From an uncultured Eubacteriales bacterium (GTDB taxonomy: Bacteria > Bacillota > Clostridia > Oscillospirales > Acutalibacteraceae): 7,250 nucleotides of DNA. The stretch spans positions 1 to 7,250 of the forward strand of contig OMPZ01000225.1 in NCBI GenBank assembly GCA_900313125.1, given 5' to 3'. The notes under the pieces were generated by a model. That model was given only the letters and a program-made list of their open reading frames with translations, searched no databases and was not told the origin of the DNA. Within the stretch, counting starts at the first letter, position 1, and every line of letters starts with the position of its first letter. Position numbers and translations under genes: made by a program. Shown here one piece after another: positions 1-5,752 of this stretch.

Positions 1-423
1 ATCCAGGCTACACTCGCATTCCTCGATTGGGTAATCACAAGCGACGAAGGCAGAACAGCTATGGCTACAGACATGGGCTTCGTAACTCCGTTTAAGACAT
101 TTGACGAGGACGCTAAGTATCAGGCTAACAACGCTCTTATCAAGGCTGCTGATGAGTACATCGCTGCTGGTAAGACAGCCGTTAAGTGGAACTTCTCCAC
201 AATTCCTTCCGAGAAGTGGAAGGACGGCGTTGGTTCCGCACTCCTTGAGTACGCTCAGGGCACAGGCGATTGGGACGCTGTTAAGACAGCATTCGTAGAC
301 GGCTGGAAGACAGAGTACGACGCAGCTAACGCAGGCGGCGACGAAGCTGCTGCTGCAGACGACGGCGCTGCTGAGGAAAGTGCTGCTGAGTCCGAGGGCG
401 AAGGCGAAGCTGCTGCTATCTAA
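1..423 (+). CDS. Sugar ABC transporter substrate-binding protein, C-terminal part (5' truncated)
   Basis: The reading frame is open from the first base and ends at TAA 421-423, giving the last 140 residues of a longer protein. The start, signal peptide and lipobox lie outside the window. The visible part has the C-terminal pattern of family 1 extracellular solute-binding proteins for carbohydrates: a 'FLDWVITSDEGR' helix, 'GFVTPF', and aromatic residues near the end (KWNF, EKW, GDW, GWKTEY). Such lipoproteins capture sugars outside the membrane and deliver them to the permeases, which lie downstream here. The codons are biased (GCT, AAG, GGC, CTT), as in highly expressed genes, and differ from the AAA+ gene next door. 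After the normal family end, about residue 111, the protein carries a 29-residue tail with 11 Ala and 10 Asp/Glu. The sugar specificity cannot be read from this part. Confidence 0.88.
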   Translation: MQATLAFLDWVITSDEGRTAMATDMGFVTPFKTFDEDAKYQANNALIKAADEYIAAGKTAVKWNFSTIPSEKWKDGVGSALLEYAQGTGDWDAVKTAFVDGWKTEYDAANAGGDEAAAADDGAAEESAAESEGEGEAAAI

Positions 424-445
424 TCAAGCGAAATAATTGACTTTA

Positions 446-478
446 AGAGAGTGGACGGAGCTGCTCCGTTCACTCTCT
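446..478 (+). other. Long intercistronic hairpin after the binding-protein gene
   Basis: Arms 446-460 and 464-478 pair over 15 bp with one G-U pair and a 3-base CTG loop. The hairpin starts 22 nt after the stop codon. No T-run follows, so it is not a classic intrinsic terminator. In sugar ABC operons a hairpin here often stabilises or partly terminates the message, so that binding protein exceeds permease. That role is inferred. Confidence 0.75.
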
Positions 479-487
479 GTGATTAAA

Positions 488-509
488 CGGCAATCCTATT
501 GGATTGCCG
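488..509 (+). other. Second intercistronic hairpin
   Basis: CGGCAATCC (488-496) and GGATTGCCG (501-509) form a perfect 9-bp stem with a TATT loop. A small CGC-GAAA-GCG hairpin with a GNRA-type loop follows at 513-522. No T-run is present. Together with the hairpin at 446-478 it makes most of the 169-nt spacer before the AAA+ gene structured RNA. No clear promoter was found in this spacer. Confidence 0.6.
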
Positions 510-582
510 CAGCGCGAAAGCGTATATGAGTTCGGCGATTGTCGAAAAGGTGATTTTTCACTGCAAGGTACTCCCGAAGATC

Positions 583-588
583 GGTGAT
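583..588 (+). promoter_or_regulatory. Ribosome binding site deciding the start of the AAA+ gene
   Basis: GGTGAT matches the 3' part of the full Shine-Dalgarno sequence (AGGAGGTGATC) and ends 4 nt before the ATG at 593. The in-frame GTG at 584 lies inside this site and has no good site of its own, so ATG 593 is the better start. The site can pair with 558-563, which may hide it. Confidence 0.55.
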
Positions 589-592
589 ACTT

Positions 593-1891
593 ATGATAAA
601 TATTGATGAACTTATAATTTACAGACATCTTGATAACGACGATGTTCTCCGCAATATTGTTTATACCATGAACAAGACGGAGTGCATAAGCTGTATGCCC
701 GATCAGGATTTTGACAGGTCGCGAATTTATTCCGCGATCCATCGTCTGATCGAGTTAGCCGGGATCTACGGCTTCAAGGGCAATCTGTGGCAGAATTATC
801 TCACGCTGCTGCTTGTCAGCAATGAAAACGCGTTCAGCACGGCGTGCGAGATGCGCGGCATGGACGACAGCCCGCTCAGGCGGCTCGCGATACATGATTT
901 CATGATCTTCAGGGAGCTGTTTCGGTGCGATTTCCGTGAGCTCTCCGAATTTGCCGACATAAGCATTTTTGAGCTGCTGTCGGATTACAGCGGAGCGCAG
1001 GGCGGCGGAAAGGCGTTCAACAAACGGATACGCGACTGTATATGCGAGCTGAGCGAAAGACTCGCCGACAGCCGCGGTATAGATGAATTTGCCGACAACG
1101 TGATAGATTTCTACCGCCGTTTCGGTGTAGGCAAGCTGGGTCTGCACAAGGCGTTTCGCATTGACAAGGGCGAAAACGGCGCGGCTATCGTTCCGATAAC
1201 GAACATCGCTCACGTCAGGCTTGACGACCTTGTCGGCTACGAAAGCGCGAAAAAGCAGCTTACCGACAACACGGAGGCGTTCCTAAAGGGCAAGCGTGCG
1301 AACAACTGCCTGCTTTACGGAGACGCCGGCACGGGCAAATCGTCAAGCATCAAGGCTATCCTCAACAAGTATTATGAGGACGGACTGAGGATCATCGAGG
1401 TCTACAAGCATCAATTCAAGGATATCAACGATATTATCGCTCAGATCAAAAACCGCAACTACAAGTTTATACTCTACATGGACGATCTTTCGTTTGAGGA
1501 TTTCGAAACGGAGTATAAATATCTCAAGGCGGTCATCGAGGGCGGACTTGAAAAAAAGCCGGAGAATGTTCTGATCTACGCGACGTCAAACAGACGCCAC
1601 CTTATCAAGGAGAGCTTCTCCGACAGAGACGGCTGGAGCGGCGACGTCCACAAGACGGATACCGTTCAGGAAAAGCTGTCGCTTGCGGCACGCTTCGGCG
1701 TGACGATCTACTTCGGTTCACCGGATAAAAAGCAGTTTCAGGAAATAGTTCGCGAGCTTGCGCGCAAAGACGATATCAGATTACCCGAAGAGCAGCTTTT
1801 GCTTGAAGCGAATCGCTGGGAGCTTAATCACGGCGGTTTCTCGGGGCGTACTGCGCGGCAGTTTATAGACTACCTTCTGGGGCAGCAGTAA
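593..1891 (+). CDS. AAA+ ATPase of the DUF815 (PF05673) type
   Basis: The product has 432 residues from ATG 593, preceded by GGTGAT. Residues 1 to about 200 form a mostly helical region with no motif I recognise. The P-loop module follows: 'LDDLVGYESAKKQL' just ahead, Walker A GDAGTGKS at 243-250, Walker B FILYMDD at 292-298 with Asp297/Asp298, and a sensor-1-like TSNRRHLI with Asn333. The 'VGYESAKKQL...NNCLLYGDAGTGKSS' and 'IYATSNRRHLI' patterns are typical of DUF815 proteins, and the length fits. The family hydrolyses ATP, but its cellular role is not established. No signal peptide or membrane segment is seen, so it is probably cytoplasmic. It sits between the binding protein and the permeases of a sugar importer, with 169 and 147 nt non-coding flanks. 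It is not the ABC-type transport ATPase: the LSGGQ signature is absent. A transport role is unsupported. Confidence 0.87.
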   Translation: MINIDELIIYRHLDNDDVLRNIVYTMNKTECISCMPDQDFDRSRIYSAIHRLIELAGIYGFKGNLWQNYLTLLLVSNENAFSTACEMRGMDDSPLRRLAIHDFMIFRELFRCDFRELSEFADISIFELLSDYSGAQGGGKAFNKRIRDCICELSERLADSRGIDEFADNVIDFYRRFGVGKLGLHKAFRIDKGENGAAIVPITNIAHVRLDDLVGYESAKKQLTDNTEAFLKGKRANNCLLYGDAGTGKSSSIKAILNKYYEDGLRIIEVYKHQFKDINDIIAQIKNRNYKFILYMDDLSFEDFETEYKYLKAVIEGGLEKKPENVLIYATSNRRHLIKESFSDRDGWSGDVHKTDTVQEKLSLAARFGVTIYFGSPDKKQFQEIVRELARKDDIRLPEEQLLLEANRWELNHGGFSGRTARQFIDYLLGQQ

Positions 1892-2038
1892 TTATCATAC
1901 CTTTCGGTGAAAAGCTACCTTTTCGCTATTCGCCGGATCTCATATTTATTTGCACATTTGTGTTTATCCGCAGGTTCGTTTGCTGCGGTATCGGGTCGGG
2001 GCGCGAACCCGGCCGGCAGACAAGAAGGGAAGATCAAA
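1892..2038 (+). other. Spacer between AAA+ gene and first permease gene
   Basis: This 147-nt stretch has no convincing gene. The permease frame stays open upstream to a GTG at 1907, but that start has no ribosome site and the extra residues do not resemble a permease N-terminus. GAAAAG/CTTTTC (1909-1914/1919-1924) and CGGGT/ACCCG near 1991-2010 could form weak hairpins. I see no clear sigma-A promoter or T-run terminator, so the permeases may depend on read-through. Confidence 0.4.
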
Positions 2039-2884
2039 GTGAGTAAAAAAGAATTAAGACCATATTTTCCCCTTTTTGCATTGCCTACATTCATAGCGTT
2101 TATGATCGGATTCGTTGTTCCGTTCGGACTTGGCATCTACCTTTCGTTCTGTAAGTTTACGACGGTAAGAGATGCCGTTCCGGTAGGAATAAGGAACTAC
2201 AAGGATATGTTCAGGGATCCCGATTTTATTCACGCGCTGTGGTATACGGCAGTGTTCGCGGTCGTATCGGTTATCACGATCAACTTTTTCGGTTTCGCGA
2301 TAGCGATGCTCCTTACAAAGGGAATCAGAGGAACAAACCTCTTCAGAACGGTATTCTTCATGCCGAACCTCATCGGCGGTATCGTTCTCGGTTACATCTG
2401 GCAGCTTATTTTCAACGGCATCCTCGCACAGTTTGACCTTACGCTTACGTTCAGCGAGGTGTACGGCTTCTGGGGCCTGATCATACTAATGAACTGGCAG
2501 CAGATCGGATACATGATGATAATTTACATCGCCGGTATCCAGAATGTTCCGCCGGATCTTATCGAGGCAGCAAAGATCGACGGCGCGACCGGCAGACAGG
2601 TTCTCGGTCACGTTATCCTTCCGATGGTAATGCCCTCGATCACAATTTGTACATTCCTTACGCTCACAAACTCGTTTAAGCTGTTCGACCAGAACCTTGC
2701 TCTTACAAACGGTTTGCCCGCGAATAAGTCGGAGCTGCTTGCGCTCAACATTTACAACACCTTCTACGGACGCGTTGGCTTTGAAGGCGTCGGTCAGGCT
2801 AAGGCTGTTGTATTCTCGATCATCGTTGGTGCGCTCGCTATAGTTCAGCTCGTCCTCACACACAGGAAGGAGGTACAGCAGTAA
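2039..2884 (+). CDS. Carbohydrate ABC transporter permease, MalF/UgpA-like
   Basis: The product has 281 residues from GTG 2039, chosen because AAGGGA (2025-2030) lies 8 nt upstream and the protein then starts like its family (VSKKELRPYFPLFALP). Six hydrophobic segments can be read. The first is FPLFALPTFIAFMIGFVVPFGLGIYLSF; others include the VSVITINFFGFAIAMLL and AKAVVFSIIVGALAIVQLVL stretches. The cytoplasmic EAA loop, which docks on the ABC ATPase, starts at Glu176 as 'EAAKIDGATGRQVLGHVILP'. The protein is one half of the membrane channel for a sugar importer and pairs with the permease encoded immediately downstream. Its stop codon overlaps the next start (TAATG), suggesting translational coupling. 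The substrate is unknown. Confidence 0.92.
   Translation: MSKKELRPYFPLFALPTFIAFMIGFVVPFGLGIYLSFCKFTTVRDAVPVGIRNYKDMFRDPDFIHALWYTAVFAVVSVITINFFGFAIAMLLTKGIRGTNLFRTVFFMPNLIGGIVLGYIWQLIFNGILAQFDLTLTFSEVYGFWGLIILMNWQQIGYMMIIYIAGIQNVPPDLIEAAKIDGATGRQVLGHVILPMVMPSITICTFLTLTNSFKLFDQNLALTNGLPANKSELLALNIYNTFYGRVGFEGVGQAKAVVFSIIVGALAIVQLVLTHRKEVQQ
2867..2874 (+). promoter_or_regulatory. Strong ribosome binding site of second permease
   Basis: AAGGAGGT is a near-perfect Shine-Dalgarno sequence inside the last codons of the upstream permease, 9 nt before ATG 2884. It supports high, coupled translation of the two membrane subunits. Confidence 0.85.
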
Positions 2885-3822
2885 TGGCTAAATATGTTCC
2901 CGAAACGCTGCAGAAGGGCGACCTCCTGCCTCCCGAAATACAGGCTATCGTCGAGGAAAAATCGAAGAAAAGCTCGTACAGCTACAACGCGAGACGCTCG
3001 CCGTATTCAATGGTATGGACTGTACTTCTCTCGATCATTTCTGTTATTTACATAATCCCGGTACTTCTCGTGCTGATGAACTCGTTCAAGAGAAAGGCGT
3101 ACATCAGCCGTAACCCGTTCAATATGCCCTCAGGCAAAATGTTCGTGGGTCTCGAGAACTACCAGAACGGTATTCAGAAGATCGGCTTCTTCTCGGCATT
3201 TGGCAACTCCCTTATCATCACTATCGGCTCGGTTATCGTTATCATTCTCTGCTGCTCGATGGCAGGCTGGTACATCACACGAGTTAATTCGATATTCACT
3301 AAGGGTCTTTACTACCTTTGCGTATTCTCGATGATCGTACCTTTCCAGATGGTTATGTACACGCTCGCAAAGGTTGCCGACACGTTAAAGCTCGGCACAC
3401 CGTGGGGCATCATCATCGTTTACCTCGGCTTCGGAGCCGGACTCGCCGTCTTTATGTTCTGCGGATTTGCGAAGAGTATCCCGCTGGAGATAGAAGAGGC
3501 GGCGATGATCGACGGCTGCAACCCGGTACAGACGTATTTCCAGGTCGTTATGCCGATCCTCAAGCCTACGGCTATTTCGGTAGCTATCCTTGAAGCAATG
3601 TGGATCTGGAACGACTACCTTCTCCCGTCGCTCGTACTTGACAAGACAAAGTACAAGACGATCCCGATTGCTATCCAGTACCTCAAGGGCGGCTACGGTT
3701 CGGTCGATATGGGCGCAATGATGGCTATGCTCGTGCTCGCAATTCTCCCGATCATTATCTTCTACGCATTCTCGCAGAAGTACATCATCGACGGTGTTGT
3801 TGCCGGCGCAGTAAAGGGTTAA
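2884..3822 (+). CDS. Carbohydrate ABC transporter permease, MalG/UgpE-like
   Basis: The product has 312 residues from ATG 2884, which shares one base with the stop of the upstream permease. A polar N-terminal extension of about 40 residues precedes the first membrane segment (VWTVLLSIISVIYIIPVLLVLMNSFK). Further membrane segments follow, and the EAA loop begins at Glu205 ('EAAMIDGCNPVQTYFQVVMP'). The C-terminus 'QKYIIDGVVAGAVKG' is a hallmark of MalG-type permeases. With the upstream permease it forms the translocation pore for the sugar handed over by the binding protein. The next genes encode no ABC ATPase. In many Gram-positive sugar importers a shared ATPase (MsmX type) encoded elsewhere serves several systems, which is likely here. 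A strong intrinsic terminator follows. Confidence 0.94.
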   Translation: MAKYVPETLQKGDLLPPEIQAIVEEKSKKSSYSYNARRSPYSMVWTVLLSIISVIYIIPVLLVLMNSFKRKAYISRNPFNMPSGKMFVGLENYQNGIQKIGFFSAFGNSLIITIGSVIVIILCCSMAGWYITRVNSIFTKGLYYLCVFSMIVPFQMVMYTLAKVADTLKLGTPWGIIIVYLGFGAGLAVFMFCGFAKSIPLEIEEAAMIDGCNPVQTYFQVVMPILKPTAISVAILEAMWIWNDYLLPSLVLDKTKYKTIPIAIQYLKGGYGSVDMGAMMAMLVLAILPIIIFYAFSQKYIIDGVVAGAVKG

Positions 3823-3863
3823 TTCACACATTGTTGTTGAATTACGCTACAGTTTAACACAAC

Positions 3864-3907
3864 AGCGGTCATGCTCGGAGTGGTTCCCTGCATGACCGCT
3901 TTTATTT
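3864..3907 (+). terminator. Intrinsic terminator of the sugar transporter operon
   Basis: AGCGGTCATGC (3864-3874) pairs perfectly with GCATGACCGCT (3890-3900) over 11 bp around a 15-nt loop, and TTTTATTTT follows. It lies about 40 nt after the permease stop and closes the operon. Confidence 0.93.
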
Positions 3908-4003
3908 TCCGAGTTCGCAGTATTTCTTCGTTAATTTACAAAATAATCCGTTTAATTTAAAGAAAAATTCATAGAGCCTTAACAAACAAATCCGTATTTC
4001 GGT

Positions 4004-4009
4004 TATAAT
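4004..4009 (+). promoter_or_regulatory. Promoter -10 element of the sRNA candidate
   Basis: TATAAT is a perfect sigma-A -10 hexamer. The best -35 is TTAACA at 3979-3984, but the spacer is 19 nt, so the promoter is not ideal. Transcription would start near 4016. The overlapping 13-nt string TAATATAAGTGTA (4006-4018) recurs exactly at the leader promoter at 6204. Confidence 0.6.
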
Positions 4010-4015
4010 ATAAGT

Positions 4016-4129
4016 GTACTCAGGCGGTGCCGCACCGCGTTGAGTATATGTTCTACCCTCCTCAAAATGTACCCCTCAAACAAGGAAAGCAGCCGATTGC
4101 CCGCAACAATTGGCTGCTTTTCGTTTTTT
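4016..4129 (+). ncRNA. Candidate small regulatory RNA, about 114 nt
   Basis: The stretch has the full layout of a small RNA gene: a TATAAT promoter, a stable 5' hairpin, an unpaired middle and its own terminator. The hairpin pairs TACTCA (4017-4022) with TGAGTA (4041-4046), and GCGGTG (4024-4029) with CACCGC (4033-4038). The middle, 4051-4080, is C-rich and holds two related blocks, ACCCTCCTCAAA and ACCCCTCAAA. The first contains CCTCCT, the exact complement of an AGGAGG ribosome site. C-rich unpaired motifs of this kind are used by Gram-positive sRNAs such as RsaE to block ribosome sites; the parallel is inferred. Protein coding is unlikely, since an ORF across it runs through the terminator and lacks a ribosome site. 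I do not recognise a known RNA family. It could instead be a prematurely terminated leader. Confidence 0.6.
4086..4129 (+). terminator. Intrinsic terminator of the sRNA candidate
   Basis: Arms 4086-4099 and 4107-4120 pair over 14 bp with one G-U pair around the loop CCCGCAA. TCG and then six T residues (4124-4129) follow. The A-rich and T-rich ends make it a strong terminator. Confidence 0.9.
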
Positions 4130-4240
4130 GTAAAAAAATTTGTCGGACAAGCGACGCGGACAGCCCCTCCCGTATAGTATGTATTATAAATGCTAAGGCG
4201 GAAGCGAAAAGCAAAAGCCAAGGCGTTTAAATGATATTTT

Positions 4241-4246
4241 AGGAGG
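4241..4246 (+). promoter_or_regulatory. Ribosome binding site of the Cys-rich peptide gene
   Basis: AGGAGG is a perfect core site, 8 nt before ATG 4255. It is also an exact complement of CCTCCT in the sRNA candidate upstream. The 110 nt between that terminator and this site (4131-4240) show no gene. TATAGT (4173-4178) and TATTAT (4182-4187) are possible -10 elements, but neither has a good -35. Confidence 0.8.
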
Positions 4247-4254
4247 CACATTTT

Positions 4255-4380
4255 ATGTGTAACACATTTGGTAACAATAGCTGTACTTGGATCATCCTTC
4301 TCGTGATCATTCTCATCGCTTGCAACGGCAACTGCGGCAACGACAACGGTGGCTGCGGCTGTGGCTGTGGCTGCAACTAA
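4255..4380 (+). CDS. Small cysteine-rich membrane peptide (41 aa)
   Basis: ATG 4255 to TAA 4378-4380 encodes 41 residues and has a perfect AGGAGG site 8 nt upstream. The peptide starts MCNTFGNNSCTW, continues with a hydrophobic stretch at about 11-22 (TWIILLVIILIA), and ends in a polar Asn/Gly/Cys tail finishing GCGCGCGCN. Eight of 41 residues are Cys (2, 10, 23, 27, 34, 36, 38, 40). One short membrane helix with a Gly-Cys tail recalls the small YjcZ-like peptides of spore formers and the short high-Cys peptides annotated in gut clostridia; this is resemblance by composition only. A metal, thiol or disulphide-linked coat role is possible but unproven. The SpoIIQ-like gene follows 88 nt downstream. 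No clear terminator lies between. Confidence 0.8.
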   Translation: MCNTFGNNSCTWIILLVIILIACNGNCGNDNGGCGCGCGCN

Positions 4381-4400
4381 TAGCTTTGCTGAATTTTAAA

Positions 4401-4431
4401 TGATATGACGTGAATATTCACGGTAACATTT
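4401..4431 (+). promoter_or_regulatory. Possible forespore-sigma (SigF/SigG-like) promoter with palindrome
   Basis: GGTAACATTT (4422-4431) matches the Bacillus SigF -10 pattern GGNRANAHTR at 9 of 10 positions. The -35 region is weaker: TGATA at 4401-4405, 16 nt upstream, matches only the ATA of GYATA. The perfect 14-bp palindrome CGTGAATATTCACG (4409-4422) fills the spacer and could be an operator. The element sits 38 nt before the SpoIIQ-like gene, and spoIIQ is a SigF target in Bacillus. Sequence matching alone is weak evidence. Confidence 0.35.
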
Positions 4432-4468
4432 CCAATAATAATGTTGTAATATTGTTGGAGGTGTTACC

Positions 4469-5203
4469 GTGAAAAAGGATTTTTTTGATGACTATTTTGA
4501 TGACGACGAGGAATTTGAGGAAGAGGAACCGCCCCGCAAGCCGAAAACCTTCACTAAGGGCTTTATAGCGGCACTCTCGGTGTGCCTTGTGGCGATAGGC
4601 GCGGCAGTCTGGACGACGGTAAGCAGCGTAAGCTCCTACTTAGACCCGCCCATTACGATACGCGAGGGGAGCGACACGTCGTTCGATATCCCGACGGAAA
4701 GCAGCGACACCGACGGCGACCGAAGGGTAAACGCGACGGTGAGCGGAGTTAAAGCGGACAGCGACAGCGAAGCGGACAAGCCCGTCGTCTTTAACTGCGA
4801 ACCGCTGAAGAACAAGAAGATAATCAGCGACTACTCGGAGGATCCTGTCTACAACGAGACGCTCGGCGATTACCGCGCACACACAGGCATCGACTACGAA
4901 GCTGAGGTAGACGACAAGGTGCGCGCGATGGGGCAGGGCGTTGTTAAGGATATTTATTACGACGATCTCCTCGGAAACGTGGTAGTTATCGAGCATTCAA
5001 AAACGGTCGAGTCGTACTACTGCGGACTTGCGAAAACTGCGCTTGTTCAGGCGGGCGAGGTCGTTTCGGCAGGTGATTTTGTCGGCACGGTCTACGCGAT
5101 ACCGGGCGAGGCGGCTCAGACGGCGCACGTTCACGTTGCCGTCAAGGAAAACGGAAAATGGGTAAACCCGAAGAAGTTCATGAAGGCAAACAGAGAAAAT
5201 TGA
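4469..5203 (+). CDS. M23-domain membrane protein, SpoIIQ-like
   Basis: The product has 244 residues from GTG 4469, with GGAGGTG at 4457-4463. The first 20 residues are very acidic (12 Asp/Glu), then a basic linker PPRKPK precedes one membrane helix at about 31-53. A Ser/Thr/Asp-rich linker runs to about 110, and a lysostaphin/LytM-type M23 domain fills the rest. This is a type II topology with the domain outside the cytoplasm. The HxxxD motif (His138, Asp142) and the HxH motif (His220, His222) are present, so zinc ligands are kept. The usual YxHL motif reads YCGL, losing that His. The layout and the end 'HVHVAVKENGKWVNPKKF' resemble SpoIIQ, the forespore partner of SpoIIIAH in engulfment. It could also be a different LytM-like regulator of cell wall enzymes. 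SpoIIIAH is not in this window. Confidence 0.82.
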   Translation: MKKDFFDDYFDDDEEFEEEEPPRKPKTFTKGFIAALSVCLVAIGAAVWTTVSSVSSYLDPPITIREGSDTSFDIPTESSDTDGDRRVNATVSGVKADSDSEADKPVVFNCEPLKNKKIISDYSEDPVYNETLGDYRAHTGIDYEAEVDDKVRAMGQGVVKDIYYDDLLGNVVVIEHSKTVESYYCGLAKTALVQAGEVVSAGDFVGTVYAIPGEAAQTAHVHVAVKENGKWVNPKKFMKANREN

Positions 5204-5211
5204 CATCGGAA

Positions 5212-5238
5212 AGCCCCCATTCCGAATGAATGGGGGCT
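5212..5238. terminator. Hairpin between convergent genes
   Basis: AGCCCCCATTC (5212-5222) and GAATGGGGGCT (5228-5238) form a perfect 11-bp stem with a CGAAT loop. It fills the 39-nt gap between the M23 gene and the oppositely oriented CarD-like gene, so it probably ends both transcripts. The T-runs are poor in both directions; the - strand has only TTTCC directly after the stem. Confidence 0.7.
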
Positions 5239-5242
5239 GAAC

Positions 5243-5746
5243 TTATGCCGCGATAAATTCGTTTGTGATGTGGGAGAGAGCGTCGTCAACGTCAACGCCG
5301 AACGCGTAGGCAAACTCCTCGCCGGCGATCTTTTCGCAGAGCGCGAGCATTTTTTCGTCGGCGCTGTGAAGGTGGCGGACGGAGTTTGACAGCTCCTTCT
5401 TGTGGACGACGAGCGTTTTCATGACCTTGAGCATTTCGGCGCTGAGACCTGCCGAAATTATCTCGTGAAAGATTTGAACGCGCTTTCTGTCGTCATTTTC
5501 CCAGACAGTCTCGCTGTTTTTTGCCGCGAGCATCATCTCGTGGAGAGTTTCTTTGACCATGACGGGGCGCAGCTTTGCCGCGAGCGTCTCGTTGTTAACA
5601 GGAACGTACATTTTGGAGCGGTTGTCAAAAAGCGGCGAGAGTATGTAATACATCGTCGGCGCGCCTGTAAAGCGTTCCTTGCGTATGTCTACAAGCTTAC
5701 ATACGCCGTTGTTGCCGTAAACCAATACATCGTTGAGTTCGTACAT
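5243..5746 (-). CDS. CarD/CdnL-family transcription regulator
   Basis: The product has 167 residues, starting at the ATG complementary to 5744-5746, with AAAGGA (5756-5761) 9 nt upstream. The N-terminal part, about residues 1-65, resembles the RNA polymerase-interacting domain shared by CarD, CdnL and TRCF: 'ELNDVLVYGNNGVCKLVDI', then 'YYILSPLFDNRSKMYVPVNN'. The rest is helical and charged, as in the DNA-contacting C-terminal domain of CarD proteins, and the total length is normal. Such proteins bind the RNA polymerase beta subunit and stabilise open promoter complexes. It forms a tight - strand pair with the 57-residue ORF upstream, whose last codons contain its ribosome site. It converges on the SpoIIQ-like gene. 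Which promoters it acts on is unknown. Confidence 0.9.
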   Translation of the reverse strand: MYELNDVLVYGNNGVCKLVDIRKERFTGAPTMYYILSPLFDNRSKMYVPVNNETLAAKLRPVMVKETLHEMMLAAKNSETVWENDDRKRVQIFHEIISAGLSAEMLKVMKTLVVHKKELSNSVRHLHSADEKMLALCEKIAGEEFAYAFGVDVDDALSHITNEFIAA

Positions 5747-5752
5747 AAAAAA

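Noticed and set aside
584..592. GTG 584 as start of the AAA+ gene
   Set aside because: It lies inside the GGTGAT ribosome site that best fits ATG 593; only three extra residues would result.
592..1899. 8-bp inverted repeat TATGATAA (592-599) / TTATCATA (1892-1899) around the AAA+ gene, as transposon ends
   Set aside because: It is too short and overlaps the start codon; there is no target-site duplication or transposase, so chance is likely.
1907..2038. Upstream in-frame extension of the first permease from GTG 1907
   Set aside because: There is no ribosome site before 1907, the extra 44 residues are unlike a permease N-terminus, and GTG 2039 has AAGGGA 8 nt upstream.
4140..4150. TTGTC-G-GACAA inverted repeat as an operator
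   Set aside because: The arms are only 5 bp and no matching site or promoter with good spacing is seen nearby.
4027..4230. 67-residue ORF across the sRNA candidate
   Set aside because: It has no ribosome site, crosses a strong intrinsic terminator and has no recognisable protein features.
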